From: Chrysoperla carnea
Lineage: Eukaryota > Arthropoda > Insecta > Neuroptera > Chrysopidae
Assembly (NCBI RefSeq): GCF_905475395.1
Contig: NC_058339.1
Span: 54,569,172 to 54,633,171 of the forward strand
Length of the DNA stretch: 64,000 nt
Direction of reading: 5' to 3'
Shown: positions 60,418-64,000 of the stretch, in pieces
Numbering within the stretch: the first letter of the stretch is position 1
Layout: each line of letters starts with the position of its first letter
Made by a program: the position numbers and the translations under genes
Notes under the pieces: model-generated
What the model was told of the DNA's origin: nothing
Databases searched by the model: none
The model's input: only the letters and a program-made list of their open reading frames with translations

Positions 60418-60536
60418 TTAGCCTTTTTACTTAGAAGATTAAAAAAAGATCCGCTAGATGGCAACACTAGGGGGGGGTACAAATATATCCTGCCATCTAG
60501 AGGATCTTTTTTTAATCTTCAGAGGAAAAAGGCTAA
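60418..60536. mobile_element. Compact hairpin element, 46-base arms
   Basis: The arm 60418-60463 (TTAGCCTTTTTACTTAGAAG ... CTAGATGGCA) pairs with 60491-60536 (TGCCATCTAG ... AAAAAGGCTAA) with only a handful of mismatches. The loop is 27 nt and contains a run of eight G. The shape would suit a microRNA-like precursor, but a tiny MITE is more likely. Confidence 0.75.
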
Positions 60537-62898
60537 TAAAAAATTATTTTACTAATGGCAATTTTTACAAAAAATTTAATTCAGGGAATTACTTAGGGTT
60601 GCCACTTCAAAGTTCAGGGAAGTTCAGAGATAAACCAGAAAGTCAGGAGACAGTGAAATTAATACCACTCGACATATCACCGAATCATAATATATGGTAC
60701 GATATTTTTGATATTATACAAAGGTGCTCCCTACCCAGTATTCTAGAATTAAAAATTTAAAATATCTTTCAAATTGGGGAAAGTTTAAAATGAACCATAA
60801 AAGCTATCTAGTATATTTATCGATAAATGGCTTCCGCGTGCTCAAATTTATCGTTCAACAAAGACTTGTGGTGTTGTATATAAGCTAATTTATGTTTTCG
60901 AAGCAAAAGTATTAGTTTTACTGCTTATGATCAGTAAGGCTTTCAACATAAAATATCTTTTTTTTTTGTTAGTTTTTGCCGGCCGGTTGTTTTACTTTTG
61001 GCTTCTGTTGACTTTTAATAATATTATAACACATTTTGAAAGGCGTATAATAAATTTTAGGGTAATTTTTTACGACGATAATCAAATATGCCGTTACGGG
61101 TAAAATGATTCCCTTTATATAAGTTAAAATGATCCCTATTTTGTGTGTAAAATTATAATAGGTAAAATGATCCCCCATCATGTGGCAGGTCTTGAATGTG
61201 TGATTTAAACGATTTTACCAGTGATTTTTCCTTTCATAGGTATACTAATCGTTAATGCAATGTAAAAGAACAATTAAGATATTTTATGTAAAATTTTTTT
61301 GGTAAAAAATGCAATGGAATTATTTTACCCACTATTCTTATAAGGTCGATCAAAACGACCCCTTTTGAGAAATAATGAATAGTTCTAAAAATTTGAACAA
61401 ATCAAAATAAATTGGCATGCCAATATTACAGCACCTGAATAAAGAAACCAAAAATATTTCCACGTTATATCTACCTGTACATAATTCGAATAACTTGGCT
61501 ATAAATTAGGTACATTTTTGCTTAGGGGGATCATATGACGATACTTAAAATAAAAGCTGTTTAGAACTGTCGAATTTACGGGAGTCGGGAGAAACTACCT
61601 ATATACGATTTCTTGAGTCTTTCGAACAAATTTGTAAAGGTGGCAACGCTGTATAACTTAGATTTATATTTTCAACGGACTTTTTCTAGCATCCGTCTCA
61701 TTACAGAAAAAACGCCAACTCTAGACTCTTATATGTTGCAAATTTTTTAGAACACGCCTTGCGATAATTGCTATTGGTAAATAATTTAGGTGGATATCAT
61801 ATAAATTTATATATTTAATCGGTGGTTTTAAATTAACCACAATTATAAACATACAACGAAATAATAATAAATTTCGCAATTTAATATCTTTCTTATAATA
61901 TATTACCTGAAACATGATTTGGACAAAAACCACCAAAAAAAAGTCAAAATGATGATATCATTTGAATCACTTTATGATTTGATATTATTTTATCCAATCA
62001 TTAATAGAGTAATCGCGACCATATTTTTTTTTAATAAAAATTTTAAGGCTTTAACTTTAGACGGGCCAACCTTTTTTTGTAAATTTTATTTAAACATAAC
62101 TATGTATTTAAAGTGATTTATAAGCTATTTTTATTAAAGATTTGTGAAGGTCAATAATATTTAAAACCAGGTAGACCTATGCCCTATGGTAAATTGATAA
62201 TTGGGCAATTTATACACTACACGGAGAATAATGTCATGGTTATAAGTCTATTTATTATAGAATTTACCAGTGATACTTACTAGAATTATAATGTCGTTTT
62301 TGTTTGCCTTTTTGAATTTTTCTCTTTTAATCATTATTTAGAGACGTAAAGCGGCATCTTTCATCTCGCTGTGCTAAGCGAAGCTGCCGTTTTCCACCCG
62401 GAGGGAAGAATATTCGTTTCCTTTAAGGCTTGTATAAACTTTTAGTTAAAAGCTCTCGGTCTCGGTCTCAAATATGTGTTAGGGAATAAATTTATTCAAT
62501 TAAGTACCTATAATTCATAAATAAGATAATTTTAATTTATATATCGTCTTTTAAACGAGACTCTGATTGAGTCTATATATTTACTCGTTCAGCTCTCGAA
62601 TGTAATAGTCTCGAGTTGTTCACTGATATTTTCAGTTGGTCACTGAAATAGTTCTCCTCTTGTATTTAAGATGAAATAGACAAAAAAATTCTAATGAAAG
62701 ATCTATCAATAAAAGATGAAACATTAAAATCGGTTTAAAACAAGTGAAAATATCTTGTAGGGTAAAAGAGGGTAATCCCGGTCATATGTTAAAATATCGG
62801 TCGCCAATCGAACATAAAAATAAAGAATAATTCGCCTTTAAATAGCAGTGTACAAAGCACATGGAACGATCTCCGTTCAAGTCTGAGTATGGTACACT

Positions 62899-63080
62899 CT
62901 GTGTCACAAAATTTGCACAAAACAAGTATACAAAAGGTGCCATACTTTTTTCTCTAAAATATATTTGGTGATATACATGTGATATATACATGTCCCAACA
63001 AATTTTTGATAAACCTTAGAAATCTTAGAATTTTTATTAATAAAAATAGATAATCAACTTGTGCAAATTTTGTGACGCAG
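62899..63080. repeat. Inverted pair of 22 bp, 138 bp apart
   Basis: CTGTGTCACAAAATTTGCAC-AA at 62899-62920 is complementary to TTGTGCAAATTTTGTGACGC-AG at 63059-63080 with one mismatch. The interior is AT-rich. It may be the ends of a small DNA element, or sub-terminal repeats of a larger one. Confidence 0.6.
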
Positions 63081-64000
63081 AGATACATTTGGATGAGAAA
63101 TTTACATTAATTGTTTTGGTAGATACCAAATTATTATAATATTTTGATATCCGATTATAATAACAGTAATGGGGTAGAGTGAGCTTTTCATGGTGTTTGA
63201 AAACCTAGATCAAGTTTAATGTCTGCGTAAGAAGTGCGCCAGGCATCCTGTATACTAAAATGGCACACTCTTTATATCTAAGCAATGTCTCAACGGTGTA
63301 ATTAGTAAAATTTTTAAGTGTGGGGCTGTGCTTTAACAATTTTTGGGCATCATAAAATTACACTGGTCAACAAAATTTGATGTTTTTTTTGTCACATTGA
63401 TGCGACAAACATTTCTTATAGTTTTTGAGGGTGCGAAATTCGAATTCGAATTCAGAATTTCTCTAATACATAAGGTTTTCGAAATATTTTTAGCTAAAAT
63501 AGGGAAAAATTCGTTTTTTGGTTATATTTGAAATTCCGTAACGCCACTATGTAATTATTTTTTCATATGAAAAATTGGAAGATTTCCATTTCCTTCCCTC
63601 TTACTTTAAAATAATTTTTGAATTATTCCGATATCCTTTTTGCTCTTCGAGAAATCATATCACATTTATTATAGTTAAAATACCTATACATTGTATTACT
63701 ACTAATATAAATATTTATATTTAATTAATTAATTCTATACTTATATATTTATATTACCTATTCTATCTCTTGGAAAAAGATTTTGGAAAAATTCAAAATG
63801 GTTTTTGAGGGGGAATTAATGGTATTTTCTGATGGCGTAAATGTTTTTGTGAGGAAAAAATATTCACCGGTGAAATATGACCTCGAATTAAGAAAAAAAC
63901 AAGTTTTTTTCATGGTAAGGAACGAATTTCTCGATAACGTGACGTGCTGAAGCAATTTTGCGCTCAGATTCATATTCAGCACGTCAAAAACTTTTCAAAA

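Larger units (their letters stand above)
58920..64000. other. Right end of the window: presumed Ets intron or upstream region, no exon found
   Basis: No exon of the Ets gene or of another gene was recognised. The stretch contains several foldback elements (separate entries). Near 61097-61165 there are three short GGTAAAATGATCCC-like repeats. A small GC-richer patch at about 62340-62410 matches nothing I know. Confidence 0.5.

Noticed and set aside
62340-62410. GC-richer patch with AGCGGC...GCTGCCG as a possible structured RNA
   Set aside because: The pairing is short and imperfect, and nothing matches a known RNA family.

Overview
This 64-kb window is AT-rich (roughly 70 percent by eye) eukaryotic DNA. 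Its genes are split by short phase-consistent GT-AG introns, and the encoded proteins have clear animal orthologues. The Rab40, MARF1, chibby and Ets sequences, the tRNA-derived SINE with a (TTAGG/GGTTA)-like tail and the abundant small inverted-repeat elements together point to an insect. I cannot fix the order from sequence alone.

Layout, left to right. The 5' part of TRMT1 (tRNA m2,2G26 methyltransferase, minus strand) runs off the left edge. Next come an intergenic stretch with a very young MITE (3145-3451) and a single-exon 905-residue protein with 19 C2H2 zinc fingers (4959-7676, minus). A repeat-rich interval follows (7.7-14 kb), holding a SINE with a perfect 13-bp target-site duplication and a 5'-truncated RTE-like LINE flanked by almost identical ~328-bp direct repeats. 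MARF1 then occupies 14034-28419 (plus) with 20 coding exons, which I reconstructed with consistent phases to 1518 residues: NYN ribonuclease domain, two RRMs and eight LOTUS domains. After it lies a 6.3-kb gene-poor AT-rich stretch, then a frameshifted gene with U1/matrin-like zinc fingers (34.8-35.7 kb, minus).

From 38.3 to 51.2 kb there is a compact housekeeping cluster: NDUFB10 (complex I subunit, minus), chibby (Wnt antagonist and ciliary protein, minus), DRG2 (GTPase, plus, divergent from chibby), an intronless CKS cyclin-dependent-kinase subunit (minus) and Rab40 (SOCS-box GTPase, plus). The right end holds the last two exons of an ERG/FLI-type Ets factor, most like Ets21C (minus), whose upstream exons were not found before the window ends.

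The genes do not form one pathway; the order looks like ordinary animal synteny. The repeats are the unusual part. One ~550-680-bp family has six copies here, five of them inside introns. Two of those lie in opposite orientation in MARF1 introns and flank exons 10-12. Several foldback elements, a hAT-like fragment and an unclassified CGACCCGCTTCGC-bearing repeat fill most of the rest. No viral or retroviral element, CRISPR array, rRNA or bona fide tRNA gene was seen.
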